64,000 nucleotides of DNA from Nemertoderma westbladi (Eukaryota > Xenacoelomorpha > Nemertodermatida > Nemertodermatidae): contig JAUCBJ010001457.1 of assembly GCA_032718475.1 (NCBI GenBank), forward strand, positions 98,919-162,918. The letters are read 5' to 3'. Every line of letters starts with the position of its first letter. Within the stretch, counting starts at the first letter, position 1. Positions 37,415 to 47,830 of this stretch are shown piece by piece. The translations under genes were made by a program, and so were the position numbers. The notes beneath the pieces are model-generated. The model saw only the letters and a list, made by a program, of their open reading frames with translations. It was not told where the DNA came from and did no database searches.

Positions 37415-38446
37415 ACTCCATACAGAAGATACTTATCACAAAGTACTTTAATGTATTCGTATCCCGGTATCTTTATTTTTTAACTTACTCACTACTTTGA
37501 TATGATAATTAATTAAGAAACCACTCGTATCGAGAATAGGTATCAGAACACAGTTGAATTTCAATGCTCTATGGCCTTGGAGTTCGAAAGTAAAAAAAAA
37601 TAGTGAACATTATTGATAAATTACTTCATTATATTTAATAAATTATATTAAATTCGATTTAATTAAATTTGATAACATTACAGAGAAAAAAAATTATATA
37701 GTTGAAAACAAGGAAATGTAATTTAATTAAAGAAGTGGTTGAAGTTATTAACAGTTAAAAATTACATGACATGACGTCACATAAATGAACCAATCAATGA
37801 ATGCGTAATAATAAGTAAAATGCGGCACCATCAAACAATTAACTGCTATTTCGAATAATATATAATAAATACTGCATGAAAGGTAGTCGAACGTTGGTGA
37901 GGCCACAAACGGTTTGCAGCACAACTCTAAGAATTGTTGTGGGTCTATAATCTATACGAGACGCCGGTACCTAATTCGGGGTATTCTGGATAACGATTGA
38001 AATCGAGAAAGTTAAAAATTAATTAATAATTTAAGCTCAGTTAGTAAAAACAAAAGCATTTATCTCTACAATACGGCCATAAGTCATTTTATGTTATATA
38101 TAATATTCTGGATGGAGTGGCAAGAGGGAGTGCGATGATTAAACTAAAAAAAACTAAAGAAATGAAGTAAATAAATTACGGCAGCTGTTAGCTGTAGTTT
38201 CTGTATCTACAAACCAAAAGGACCCAAACTAAATCCCCAACCCAAAAACTATATGTCTACAAGCGAAAAATAATAAAGAAGGCCGCCACGACAGGTTTCC
38301 TGAGTGTCTATGACCATCCCATAGATCCAGGGCGTGAGAGTGCATCTGGTTTGTAGAACAACAATCTGATAACATAAAAAATTAAAAGGCATATAAAATA
38401 GTCTCCACGACTAAAGAATAAAAATAGTATCAAATTATGACTATTA
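37415..38446. other. Non-coding, AT-rich
   Basis: No gene or clear repeat seen between the 33-bp array and the 45-bp array. Confidence 0.5.
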
Positions 38447-39050
38447 CTATAAACCCACAGCATTGCACCCCCATTGCCGCCCGTTGGTGTCTATAAACCA
38501 ACAGCAATGCAGCCCCAATTTCCCCCCGTTGGTGTCTATAAACCCACAGCACTGCAGCCCCCATTGCCGTCCGTTGGTGTCTATAAACCCACAGCACTGC
38601 AGCCCCCATTGCCCCCCGTTGGTGTCTATAAACCCACAGCACTACAGCCCCCATTGCCACCCGTTGGTGTCTATAAACCCACAGAACTGCAGCCCCCATT
38701 GCCCCCCGTTGGTGTCTATAAACCCAGCACTACAGCCCCCCATTGCCGTCCGTTGGTGTCTATAAACCCACAGCACTGCAGCCCCCATTGCCGTCCGTTG
38801 GTGTCTATAAACCCACAGCACTGCAGCCCCCATTGCCGCCCGTTGGTGTCTATAAAGCCACAACACTACAGCCCCCATTGCCGCCCGTTGGTGTCTATAA
38901 ACCCACAGCACTGCAGCCCCCATTGCCGTCCGTTGGTGTCTATAAACCCACAGCATGCAGCCCCCATTGCCCCCCGTTGGTGTCTATAAACCCAGCACTA
39001 CAGCCCCCCGTTGCCCCCCACTACAGCCCCCATTGCCCCCCGTGTCTACA
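38447..39050. repeat. 45-bp minisatellite, ~13 copies, 3' of the JIP gene
   Basis: The unit is CCGTTGGTGTCTATAAACCC then ACAGCACTGCAGCCCCCATTGCCGT split by point variants. Some units lose one or two bases. On plus it reads as a 15-residue VGVYKPTALQPPLPP repeat. It lies within about 10 bp of the JIP stop codon, so it probably forms part of that gene's 3' UTR on the minus strand. Confidence 0.9.
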
Positions 39051-39059
39051 CCGCTCCCG

Positions 39060-42000
39060 CTATGTTTTTGTCGTCACCTGCCAGACGATTAAATGACTCC
39101 TATCGGATCGCTCAATGCGTGTCCCACCCGTTGCTAGGGAGTCATCCCCGGACCCACCAGCGGTTAACCGGAAGTCTATGTAACCCTCCCCCCCGCTGAC
39201 CACCAACGAGTTCACGAACCCGGGCGGCAGACCCAACGGGGAGTCTGTGTCGCCATGGTGACCCGAGGGTTCCTTACTGCCGACCCCGGCCACGCAGACA
39301 ATAAACTGAACCGAGTCCTTGTGTCCGTGGAAGGATAACATCGACTGACTCATGTTGCAGTAAGGAACCGTGGAGGAGGGAATGATGCGATGGGTGTAGG
39401 AGTCGGAGTAGACACGGACTACAGCTCCGGGTCTACGGGAGGTGGGACTTCCATGGGGGACCGCCGTCTGGTCTATAAACGGGATGGAGACCACGACCCC
39501 GTTCCCGCTGCCCACCCACAGACGGTTGGCCGCAACGGACAGACAGGTGACCCGCACCAGAGAGAACCCCAGCCGCCCCGAACCCAGCATCTTACTAACG
39601 TACGGCTCGATGTCTACGTCCTGTAGGTGCTGGAACGTGATCGCGTGGTACAACCGCAGCGTCGAGTCCAGCCGGATGGACAACCAGACTCCGTCCCGGA
39701 ACCACGCCAGCTGACGGATCTGGCTCTCCTTCCGTGGATGCGCGTCGAACGTGGCGACTACCGCAAGGGACCGCGGCTCGATGACGTGCACCTTGTTCCG
39801 GTAACCGGCCCACACGTTGCTATGTACGCGGGCCATGCAGCGGACACTGTGCCGCGGTCGCCCGAGGTCCAGGAGGTGGTAGTCCCCGAGGTCCCACCGT
39901 CCGTCAACCCCGCGATGGAACACGGCCACATTCCCGTCCGCCAACCCCACCAGCACACGGCCGCGCGCGTGCGCCACAGACAGCACAGAGTCGCGCAGCT
40001 TGGTCGCGGCCACGCATCGCTTCCATTGCGACACCGCTGAGTGAACCGCGAGTCGGCCGTTCTGGGAACCGAACCACATCGTCGCCGCTGCGGAAGCCAC
40101 CCCGAGGGGGTTCGCGCTGGAGGAGAGCCCGTCCTTCACAAGGTCGCTATCCCTTCCTCGATCCGCCGCTAAGGGCGTACCGGTATTCGGCCGCTCCTCT
40201 CCGCCGCCAATTCCCGAGCGCTCCGCTAAGGGCGTCCGAATCTCCGACAAAGAATCGCCGCTACGATCGACAACATTATCTTCTATTTGTTCCAGAACAT
40301 CGTCGTTTTTACTTTCGGTTTCGTGGGACAACTGCAAGGACTCCATGGCAACACTGGTTGGGATGGTCTCCAAGGGCAACTCGACGTTTCCTTGACGAGC
40401 GGGGACGCCAGAGTCCGGATCCACGGCGCGGAGGATTCGGGTTACTCCCCCCAACCCTCCGGGCTCCGAGGAACTCCGACTGAGGTCGACGACCTCCTCG
40501 GTCTCCGGGTAGTCCTCCTCGCTGGCCCCCGGGACGCTCGCCACGCACAGAACGTGCGACTCGCCGACCGGGAACTCCTCGATAACCTCCGAGGGGCTGT
40601 TCGCATCCACCACCGTCACAACGCTGAGGTTCTGGGACGACGAGACGACCCACACGATCCCGCAACTCGACTCCTTCTCGATCTGTTTCGAGTGCCTCTC
40701 CAACTCCTTGTTGAGTTTGTCGACCTCCTCGTCGGCGTCCGACGACTCGTCCGGTTTCTCGCTGTAGAAGACGGACGCCCCGATTATACTGCCGCCGTCC
40801 CGGGTGCGCCCGCCGGACAGGTTTACGCCGGACGCGCACCACATTCGGACGCCGGGCCGTCGGACCAGAAGCGGTCGGCAGTAGACCGGGACCGGGACCC
40901 CGGAGGCCAGACGGGAGGGGCCGCCGACCCGGTGGGCAGTGGGCAGCGACCAGCCGTAGGCCTGGGTACGTCCGTCGGTAGGCCGAGGGGTAGGCCGACC
41001 GGTAGGCCGCTGGGTCGACTCCTCCAAGAACTCGAAGGCCCGCGGCCGGTTGGGATCCGGGACGATCCGTCGACTGGGACCCGGAGATACGACGCCATCT
41101 CGCGGCGAACTCGAGTACTTTACGGGCGCGTTGGTAGCCGAGGACCGCCGCTGCGACTTGGAGGGGCTCGACTGGCCGAACAGACTGCTGAACAGCTTCC
41201 ATATGGAACCGCGACGTCTGTGGGGCTGGGCCTCCAGGTTGGCGTTGTCCTTGGTCGCTCTCAACAACTCGTTCCAACGAACCGCCTCCTGCAGTTCCAT
41301 CAATCGTTCCTTGTACTGGTTACGTTCCATCAGCACCCTCGCCATCTCCACCCGGGTGAACCGTTTCTTCTGCAGCATACCTCCCTCCTCCTCCCCTATA
41401 TCCTTGACCTCCTCTTTGGCCTTCAACGCCTCCAACTTGGCGGCCTTTACCGCCTCCTCCAACTCCACCAACCTCGTCCTCAACGTCTCTCTGTTGGACC
41501 GGATCGCTTCGTACTCCCCGAATAGAACCTCCATCCGACAGTTAACGTCGTCCAGCTGATTGATAAGATCGTCCTTCACCACATTGAGTGCGTCTTTAGT
41601 CTCCCGTAGTTGAGAGTTCTCCAGGATGATGGCTTCCACTTCCTTGCTCATTGTCGAGTAATCATCCAGGAGTCTGTCAGTCGGCTCGTCGTCCTTTGGA
41701 TCTTCCAATTCGTCGGTTTCGTCGAGGTTGGCCCCGGCGTCGACCCCGGTGAGGTCGTGGTACGACATCTCGTGGTAGATACTGGAATGAGCGATCTCGG
41801 TGGGGGACATACTGCCGACGGGGGTGACAATGGTGAGAGGGGCGAGGGGGACGGGAAGGGAGAGGGTCGAGGGTGGGGTGGGGGAGGGTTGGGTGGAGGC
41901 CGGGGTGGGGCTGGGATGTGTGGCGGACGGGGTTTGACAGGGTTGGGTGGCGGGCGGGTTAGGACAGGGTTGGGTATCGGGCAGGGTGGGACAGGGTTGT

Positions 42001-42920
42001 GTGGCCGGTGGGGAGGGTACAGGAGGGGTTGAATCCCCCACCTCGGTGTTGGACTCGACCACCCCAGTGCGCCAGGAATCCCCCCGTAACCTACCCAATG
42101 GATCGACTATACCCTCGTCAACCTCGATCAACTCCTGTCTGATGGTTTTATCCTGATAGACGATAACGTCATCCTTGACCCTCTCTACGCGTAGACCCCT
42201 GACCCGCTCGCTATCCTGGCCCTCCGTAGAGACGGCGTAGACCAGCGGCGATTCCGCCTTCCCCCCGCCTGGAGGCGTCCGCAGACTGCTGGGGGTCCGG
42301 GGAGTGTCCGTCTCCCGTTGTGACCACTTCATACGATCGATGTGCTCCATGTATGTGTGAATCATCTCGGTGTGTCGCGAGTTGAGCGTCTGGTAATCCT
42401 TGCGCAACTCCTGTTCCCGCTCCTCGTATCGAACCAGATGTTCCCCGTAGTTCTTGAGTTTCGCTTCGAGTTGCCGCGTGCCGCTTTGCAGTTCGGTGAT
42501 GGTCCCCTGAAGGTCCACCTTCTCCTGCTCGTAATGATCCTCGCCATGGATCATCTTCTGGTCTGATTGTTTCCGCAGCTGTTTCTCGCGTTCGTACTGC
42601 GTCATCAGCTGCTCGTTGTCCTCCTTGAGCAGTTCAATCTCGACGTCCCGTTCGTGTGAGTCGACCACCGATTGGTCCAACCCCTCCAGCAACGCGACAA
42701 CCAACGGCATTAATCGTTTGATACAATCCTCGTTGTAATTCGCGATAATTCGCTCGAACTCCTTGTAGACGGTGCTCGCAAGGTTGGCAACCCGTGGTGA
42801 CATCATCGACGCTGTGCTATTATTAGAAACATCGTCATCGTTCATAGAAGACGAAGGACTTCCGGCACCAGAATAAATAATCTCACTAGATATCGAATTA
42901 TCGTCAGCCATAACGTTCAT
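39060..42920 (-). CDS. JNK-interacting protein 3/4-type scaffold (JIP3/JIP4, Sunday driver)
   Basis: One uninterrupted reading frame of 1286 codons, close to the ~1300 of JIP3 (MAPK8IP3) and JIP4 (SPAG9). The family links kinesin-1, dynein/dynactin, Arf6 and Rab GTPases, and JNK cascade kinases on transported vesicles. RH1 (about 41-125) contains VYKEFERIIANYNED, LMPLVVALLEGLD and LLKEDNEQLMTQYEREKQL. A coiled coil follows to ~200 (SRHTEMIHTYMEHIDRMKW). A Pro/Thr-rich repeat lies at ~297-357. The leucine-zipper/RH2 region (about 512-552) has KKRFTRVEMARVLMERNQYK. The C-terminal β-propeller starts near 947 (TMWFGSQNGRLAVHSAVSQW) and keeps GNVAVFHRG, DAHPRKESQIRQLAW and QDVDIEPYVSKMLGSGRLGF. 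I chose the ATG at 42920; 42911 is an alternative. TGATTTTTAG, a strong acceptor-like site, lies about 17 bp upstream. The CDS is much more GC-rich than its surroundings. JIP3 versus JIP4 cannot be told; invertebrates usually have one. Confidence 0.95.
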   Translation of the reverse strand: MNVMADDNSISSEIIYSGAGSPSSSMNDDDVSNNSTASMMSPRVANLASTVYKEFERIIANYNEDCIKRLMPLVVALLEGLDQSVVDSHERDVEIELLKEDNEQLMTQYEREKQLRKQSDQKMIHGEDHYEQEKVDLQGTITELQSGTRQLEAKLKNYGEHLVRYEEREQELRKDYQTLNSRHTEMIHTYMEHIDRMKWSQRETDTPRTPSSLRTPPGGGKAESPLVYAVSTEGQDSERVRGLRVERVKDDVIVYQDKTIRQELIEVDEGIVDPLGRLRGDSWRTGVVESNTEVGDSTPPVPSPPATQPCPTLPDTQPCPNPPATQPCQTPSATHPSPTPASTQPSPTPPSTLSLPVPLAPLTIVTPVGSMSPTEIAHSSIYHEMSYHDLTGVDAGANLDETDELEDPKDDEPTDRLLDDYSTMSKEVEAIILENSQLRETKDALNVVKDDLINQLDDVNCRMEVLFGEYEAIRSNRETLRTRLVELEEAVKAAKLEALKAKEEVKDIGEEEGGMLQKKRFTRVEMARVLMERNQYKERLMELQEAVRWNELLRATKDNANLEAQPHRRRGSIWKLFSSLFGQSSPSKSQRRSSATNAPVKYSSSPRDGVVSPGPSRRIVPDPNRPRAFEFLEESTQRPTGRPTPRPTDGRTQAYGWSLPTAHRVGGPSRLASGVPVPVYCRPLLVRRPGVRMWCASGVNLSGGRTRDGGSIIGASVFYSEKPDESSDADEEVDKLNKELERHSKQIEKESSCGIVWVVSSSQNLSVVTVVDANSPSEVIEEFPVGESHVLCVASVPGASEEDYPETEEVVDLSRSSSEPGGLGGVTRILRAVDPDSGVPARQGNVELPLETIPTSVAMESLQLSHETESKNDDVLEQIEDNVVDRSGDSLSEIRTPLAERSGIGGGEERPNTGTPLAADRGRDSDLVKDGLSSSANPLGVASAAATMWFGSQNGRLAVHSAVSQWKRCVAATKLRDSVLSVAHARGRVLVGLADGNVAVFHRGVDGRWDLGDYHLLDLGRPRHSVRCMARVHSNVWAGYRNKVHVIEPRSLAVVATFDAHPRKESQIRQLAWFRDGVWLSIRLDSTLRLYHAITFQHLQDVDIEPYVSKMLGSGRLGFSLVRVTCLSVAANRLWVGSGNGVVVSIPFIDQTAVPHGSPTSRRPGAVVRVYSDSYTHRIIPSSTVPYCNMSQSMLSFHGHKDSVQFIVCVAGVGSKEPSGHHGDTDSPLGLPPGFVNSLVVSGGEGYIDFRLTAGGSGDDSLATGGTRIERSDRSHLIVWQVTTKT

Positions 42921-43451
42921 TCGATTCAGTTGTTCATAACTAAAAATCAATTATGATTAAACAGTTAAAAGGATGTGATGAAGGCCTTTCTGATGTTAAA
43001 ACTATTCCCCTCTTTGGTATATAAAATACATATAGGCATAACTCTGTAACTCGTGACTCAGTGTACAATATTAAAATTATATTAGAGTTTCTAACACTAA
43101 GTAAAACGTGAAAGCAACATTATTGTTATTTAGGCCTATTCTGCTATTATATTAATTGATTGGCTGAACCCGCTGAAGTTGATGTTTTTATATATGGTAC
43201 GGTACCAGCCTGGAAAAAGTCACCAAGGCGCGCACAACGCCCGCGCACTTCATTGCCAACCGCGCATTCCCATATAGAAAAATCGCGCACCCCAAGAATC
43301 TTAACCGCGCACCCCAAAAATCTCAACCGCGCACCCAAAAAATTCAACCGCGCACCCCCAGACCCCGAAAATAAAAGGTAGGATAGGCCTAGTGTAGTTT
43401 AAATTGCGCGAGACTACTGCTACGACTACCGCAAGCCTGACACGGCGGTAC
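42921..43451. other. Upstream flank of the JIP gene, non-coding
   Basis: It should hold the JIP promoter on the minus strand, but no clear motif is seen. A GCGCAC-rich short array (43286-43362) is listed separately. A CCAAT-type ATTGG lies at about 43157. Confidence 0.4.
43286..43362. repeat. ~22-bp imperfect tandem repeat with CCGCGCACCCC
   Basis: Four units start CGCGCACCCC(A), separated by A-rich spacers such as AAAAATCTCAAC. The same GCGCAC-rich flavour occurs at 61758-61900. Confidence 0.75.
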
Positions 43452-46100
43452 AATTTATTATTTATTATTATTATCACTCTATGTATTTATAAAAATTAAA
43501 TTAAAAGTACATGAGGAGAGAAAACAACCAGGTTATTAAAAATTAAACACTTATGGTTGCCCGAGCAGGCTCTAAAATTACACAAAAATACAGAAATATA
43601 TTCTACAAAATAAAATTAAAATTAACGCAACAATGTCATAGTCTACGAATTTCTGAAAATTGATAAAAAAATAAAAATAAAAAATAAATTTGGTGCAGTG
43701 AATAAAGATATCATATTTACATTCAAAATAAAAAAGCATAAAACGGTGCAGTAGAATAGACAGAAGCAGTGCTGAAAATATAAAATCAAATAAATACAAG
43801 GGTACAGTAAACAGTAAGCTATGTGCAATAAAATATTCACAATAAAAATTGATTGTTATGATTCACAAAAATAATCAAAAAAAATAAAAATAAAAATATG
43901 CGCATGTTTACAAATTTCTATTAAATTTACAAAAAGATAGCAGGTCAAGGTCTTTAAGCTTTTTGGAAAATAAAAATTTACTTTCAGTATTGACAGTTTC
44001 CGATGGGAGCCAGTTCCAAATTGGAACTACTCGGTGGGCAAAATTATTCTTGCACATTAGAAGCCTCGACTGTTTATGGTAGAGTTTAAGCTCGTGACCT
44101 CTAAGTCCAGCTCTCGGCGCAATAGTGAAGAAATCGTTCAAATTTAAGTCGATATTACTGTAAACTATAGAATGTGCCATTTTTAAGTCAAAAATAACAC
44201 GGCGCACTTCGAGAGGTTGTAGTTTTAATATCCTAATCCTATCTAAATAACCTACAGGTTCCAAATTGCACCGTCGAAAAAGTCGGCGCGTAAAATATCT
44301 TTGTACACGCTCAAGGAGATCAATTGCTCCAACATGATAGGGCGACCAAACAGAGGTGCAATATTCTAATAAAGGTCGTACATAGGATTTAAAAGCAGTG
44401 AGAAAGGCACGAGTATTATTTGTACAGAAGCATCTGAAAATAATATTTACAATCTTGAACGCCTTGGAAACTTGTTCACGACAATATAGGTTAAAATTTA
44501 AGTCACTGCACATGGTAATTCCCAAGTCCCTACACGATGCATTCAGTTTCAAAATACTACCGCACAACTGGTAAGTAATAGCACCATTATCTCGGCCGTA
44601 TGTTCCTATTTGAAGCACATGGCACTTATGAGCTGCAACTTTCAATTGCCAAGTATCAGCCCAAGATTCCAAAATATGTAGAGCACGAATTAAATTAGTA
44701 CAGTCGGTGACTACTGAATGCAACTTAACATCATCAGCGAACAAATTACACGTCACAAAATGCACCACATCTGGTAAGTCGTTAATAAAAATTATAAACA
44801 ACATCGGCCCTAATACTGTTCCTTGAGGAGTGCCCGAAATGACGTCACATACGGTAGAAAAGGCATTACCAACAACAACTTGTTGAGTTCGATTCGTTAA
44901 AAAAGCTGTGAACCATAATATAAGATTCCCAGAAATCCCATAACTGGCTAATTTAGCGATAAGTTTACTGTGCACCACCGAATCAAAAGCCTTAGAGAAA
45001 TCAATATACACTACATCTATACTCTTTCTTTTATCTAGTAAATTGCACCATTCATTAACACAGTTCAATAGTTGGGTACAGGTCGAACGTTTTTTCAGGA
45101 AACCATGCTGTGCCTTGTTTATAAGTTTGTGCAAATATAAATACGATAACAATTCATCTTTAATGCACAATTCCATTACTTTACATGCTATGCAAGTAAG
45201 TGAAACAGGCCTGTAATTATAAGGGTCGGAAGCATCATTTTTCTTATACACAGGTACAACATATGCTGTCAACCAAATAGTAGGTAAAGCATGGCTGATA
45301 AAAGAAACCTGAAAAATAACCGATAATGGGGCAGCAAGACACGATGCAAGTTTTGAATACAAAAAGCTAGGAAAATTGTCTGGCGTTCGACTTGTTTTGG
45401 CACCAATTTTATTTAGCATAGCAAATACATTTACTGGAGAAAAATCGATAGTAGACTTATTGGCATTTAATGGGGCTCGCCTTGCAAACATGGGAGTATT
45501 CCCATTATCTACTGTAAAGTTTTCGGCGAAAACTTGGGAAAGAATATTAGCTTTCTCCAAGTCATCAACGACTGTAGCACCTTTGTATTTGAATGGGGAA
45601 ATTCCTGATTTAAGATTACGTTTATTGTTTATGTAACTAAAAATATCACTTAAATTACCAGATGAAAGAATGCGGTTTTCCCTAATGCAAGCAGCTCTAA
45701 AGGTAGCACGCGAGGCCGCTTTAGCACATTTTTTGTACTCCTTTTCACCATTGACAGTGTGGCGTCGCCGCCAAAGATGTTTCTTTTTACGTTGCAATAA
45801 TCTTACAAACTCAGGGAAAACGTTATTCTTCTTACTTTTACAAACATTAAAAGGTATAAATTTCTTAATACCATTACTAATGATTGCACCAAACCCATCC
45901 CAAAAATCATTAACAGAGACACAATTTTCAAATAATAAATTCCAGTTAGTGTCATTTAAGTATTCAGAAAAACCTTCATAATTCCCTAGTTTAAAATCAT
46001 AAAAACCAACATCGGATGTGGAATCAATACGATTAGATGATAAAATATTAAAAAAAATTAAAAAAAATTTAGTAGCAGACTGATTGCTGCCCAAGCCCAA
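43452..46100 (-). mobile_element. CR1/L2-like LINE, 5'-truncated, with TAA-type tail
   Basis: It comprises the intact RT ORF (43908-46100, separate entry), an AT-rich 3' UTR (43475-43907), and a TAA/TTA microsatellite at 43452-43474 that serves as the 3' tail. The 5' end stops in the linker between endonuclease and RT. No target duplication is clear. Confidence 0.8.
43908..46100 (-). CDS. LINE reverse transcriptase, endonuclease part missing
   Basis: A stop-free ORF of 730 residues. The linker begins near LGNYEGFSEYLNDTNWN. The RT core holds NYRPVSLTCIACKVME, VVYIDFSKAFDSV (first catalytic Asp, around residue 365), SGTPQGTVLGPMLFIIFIND, and LFADDVKLHS (FADD, around residue 453). The C-terminal part has DLGITMCSDLNF and YVRPLLEYCTSVWSPYHVGA, typical of CR1/L2/Daphne-type LINEs. 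Full-length relatives carry a ~230-residue apurinic endonuclease ahead of this; nothing like it is found upstream of 46100, so the copy was truncated at insertion. The open frame points to a recent insertion. The true N-terminus of the fragment is uncertain. Confidence 0.9.
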   Translation of the reverse strand: MGLGSNQSATKFFLIFFNILSSNRIDSTSDVGFYDFKLGNYEGFSEYLNDTNWNLLFENCVSVNDFWDGFGAIISNGIKKFIPFNVCKSKKNNVFPEFVRLLQRKKKHLWRRRHTVNGEKEYKKCAKAASRATFRAACIRENRILSSGNLSDIFSYINNKRNLKSGISPFKYKGATVVDDLEKANILSQVFAENFTVDNGNTPMFARRAPLNANKSTIDFSPVNVFAMLNKIGAKTSRTPDNFPSFLYSKLASCLAAPLSVIFQVSFISHALPTIWLTAYVVPVYKKNDASDPYNYRPVSLTCIACKVMELCIKDELLSYLYLHKLINKAQHGFLKKRSTCTQLLNCVNEWCNLLDKRKSIDVVYIDFSKAFDSVVHSKLIAKLASYGISGNLILWFTAFLTNRTQQVVVGNAFSTVCDVISGTPQGTVLGPMLFIIFINDLPDVVHFVTCNLFADDVKLHSVVTDCTNLIRALHILESWADTWQLKVAAHKCHVLQIGTYGRDNGAITYQLCGSILKLNASCRDLGITMCSDLNFNLYCREQVSKAFKIVNIIFRCFCTNNTRAFLTAFKSYVRPLLEYCTSVWSPYHVGAIDLLERVQRYFTRRLFRRCNLEPVGYLDRIRILKLQPLEVRRVIFDLKMAHSIVYSNIDLNLNDFFTIAPRAGLRGHELKLYHKQSRLLMCKNNFAHRVVPIWNWLPSETVNTESKFLFSKKLKDLDLLSFCKFNRNL

Positions 46101-46775
46101 CGAAAATCGTATAAATCGTAGGCCTACTTACTGCAATACTGTATTACACATTTATTTATTTATTTACATTTATTATTTGCAAAAACACTAATTATTATCA
46201 CAATAATAGTTAATGATTAGAAAAAATTAAATCAAGAAGTAGATAATTAAACTAAGTTGTTAGGCGCATCCGCATATACTGTACACGTACAGTTCACGTA
46301 CGTACTATTATTTTACTGTATTATTATAGTTATACTGTAGATACAGTAAGAGTATTTGAATAACAACGTAAACCAATCTCGATGTAAAACAATCGTATGT
46401 TTTTCAAAAATGTTGATCAGTTGTTTAAAACAAGTGTGACGTTATGCTGTTATGAAAGGTTTCATTAAAAAAATTTATATTTAAAATTGTATGCCTACAG
46501 TATATTTCTCTAGTTCAATTTTGGAATAAAAAATTTCATTGCGTAATCTAATAACTATTTACGTACATGTATAATGCGTACATGGAGTTCTTGGAAATGC
46601 TGCGACCAGAGTAAGTACGGAAACGGAAATAAGGTAGCATAATGTAATCAGGTCATACTGTATGTTTAGGTTAACCGATCACAGTTCTGAATTAAAAGTG
46701 TAATGTTCTTAGTGGAATGATATACTTTTATTTGTATATTTACATTCATATTTATGTACTTTTATTTGTTTATTT
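46101..46775. other. Non-coding, AT-rich
   Basis: No ORF or structured repeat seen, apart from short ACGTACGTA-type palindromes near 46300. Confidence 0.5.
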
Positions 46776-47153
46776 AAAGGTCAGCAATAATATTAAAGGT
46801 TTTAAAAAGAATATTAGAGAATTTCAAAACATATTTTCGGCCGAAATTTCGGCCGAAAATGACATCAAATGAAAGAGCTGAAAAAATTTAATAAAATATT
46901 TCAGCCGAAAATGACATCAAATTGAAGAGCTGAAAAAATGTAATAATATATTTCGGCCGAAAATTCAGTCGAAATTTCGGCCGAAAATGACATCAAATGA
47001 AAGAGCTGAAAAAATGTAACAAAATATTCGAAATGTTAAACCAAATATCATAATAAACTATAAAACAAAATATTATTTTAAATTTCGGCCGAAAATATGT
47101 TTTGAAATTCTCTAATATTCTTTTTAAAACCTTTAATATTATTGCTGACCTTT
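46776..47153. mobile_element. MITE-like element with 74-bp inverted arms and TTTCGGCCGAAA repeats
   Basis: The left arm (46776-46849, starting AAAGGTCAGCAATAATATTA) is mirrored by 47080-47153 as a near-exact reverse complement. The interior holds about three diverged ~65-bp direct repeats, each with the palindrome TTTCGGCCGAAA followed by ATGACATCAAATGAAAGAGC. There is no ORF, so it is non-autonomous. The target duplication is unclear because both sides are T/A runs. Confidence 0.85.
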
Positions 47154-47277
47154 TGGCGTTAACGGCACCTCATATTTACCTTGCCAAGTAATAGTGTTAT
47201 GATAAAAAACTAATAAATTTTGAACTAAAAAAATAACTGTTTTTCTAAACATATGCTTAAAACAAATGTAAGTATGG

Positions 47278-47282
47278 AAATC
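47278..47282. repeat. Target-site duplication AAATC, left copy
   Basis: AAATC directly precedes the 5' LTR and is repeated directly after the 3' LTR at 61618-61622. Five bp is the usual length for BEL/Pao. Confidence 0.9.
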
Positions 47283-47830
47283 TGTTAGCTTATTCAATCC
47301 CGCTAACACCCCATAAAGTTAAGCCGATAAGCAATATTGGGAGCCACGAGATTGGGTAATTAACCAACTCGTGCCATCCCAATGAGAATGGGAAGGAGAA
47401 GCACACAATGAGGGTCAGGGGCCAAACCCCTAACCCAGAGAGAACAGGTGGAGTGAACGGGAACACTCCAAAGGGCGCCAACAAGGGTATCAACCAATCA
47501 GAGGGGGGAAAGGCATCGATTAGGTAGAGTAACAAGGCCAACCGTGCAATATAGCCACTTGGCAGTAATCATATCAATTCAGTTATCTCAGTGCAATGTT
47601 GGTGCTAGTTTAGGTTACATAGTTTAGCTAGGGAAGGACCGGGACTTTAGTTACCGTATCCCGCCTTCCGTATACAACAACCATATTATCTCATATCTAT
47701 ACCTATATCTATATCTGTATACCCAAATATTATATACGACGAACAGCACAAACTCATTTACTCTTTATACACGGCGGGGACGCGTGAACTAACACCGGAT
47801 AAACCGGGATCCCTCTTGGATCCCGTCACA
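47283..47830 (+). repeat. 5' LTR of the BEL/Pao element
   Basis: 548 bp, TGTTAG to GTCACA. A TATA-rich stretch (about 47690-47740, CTATATCTATATCTGTATAC) may hold the promoter. It shares GGCCAACCGTGCAATATA, TTCAGTTATCTCAGTGCA and CCGGATAAACCGGGATC with the LTR of the second element at 62353. I could not identify the primer-binding site with confidence. Confidence 0.95.

Noticed and set aside
30800-37439. Minus-strand ORFs of 1352 and 1833 codons within the E-box array
   Set aside because: All three minus frames of the repeat lack stops, so the ORFs follow from unit composition. They have no complexity beyond the repeat, and 40-bp units change frame freely.
40287-41525. Plus-strand 412-codon ORF opposite the JIP gene
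   Set aside because: A shadow of GC-rich coding sequence on the minus strand; no recognisable domain.
47290-47541. 83-codon hydrophobic antisense ORF, identical in both LTRs
   Set aside because: Identity follows from LTR identity. The frame is not kept intact in the related LTR at 62353, so there is no sign of selection.
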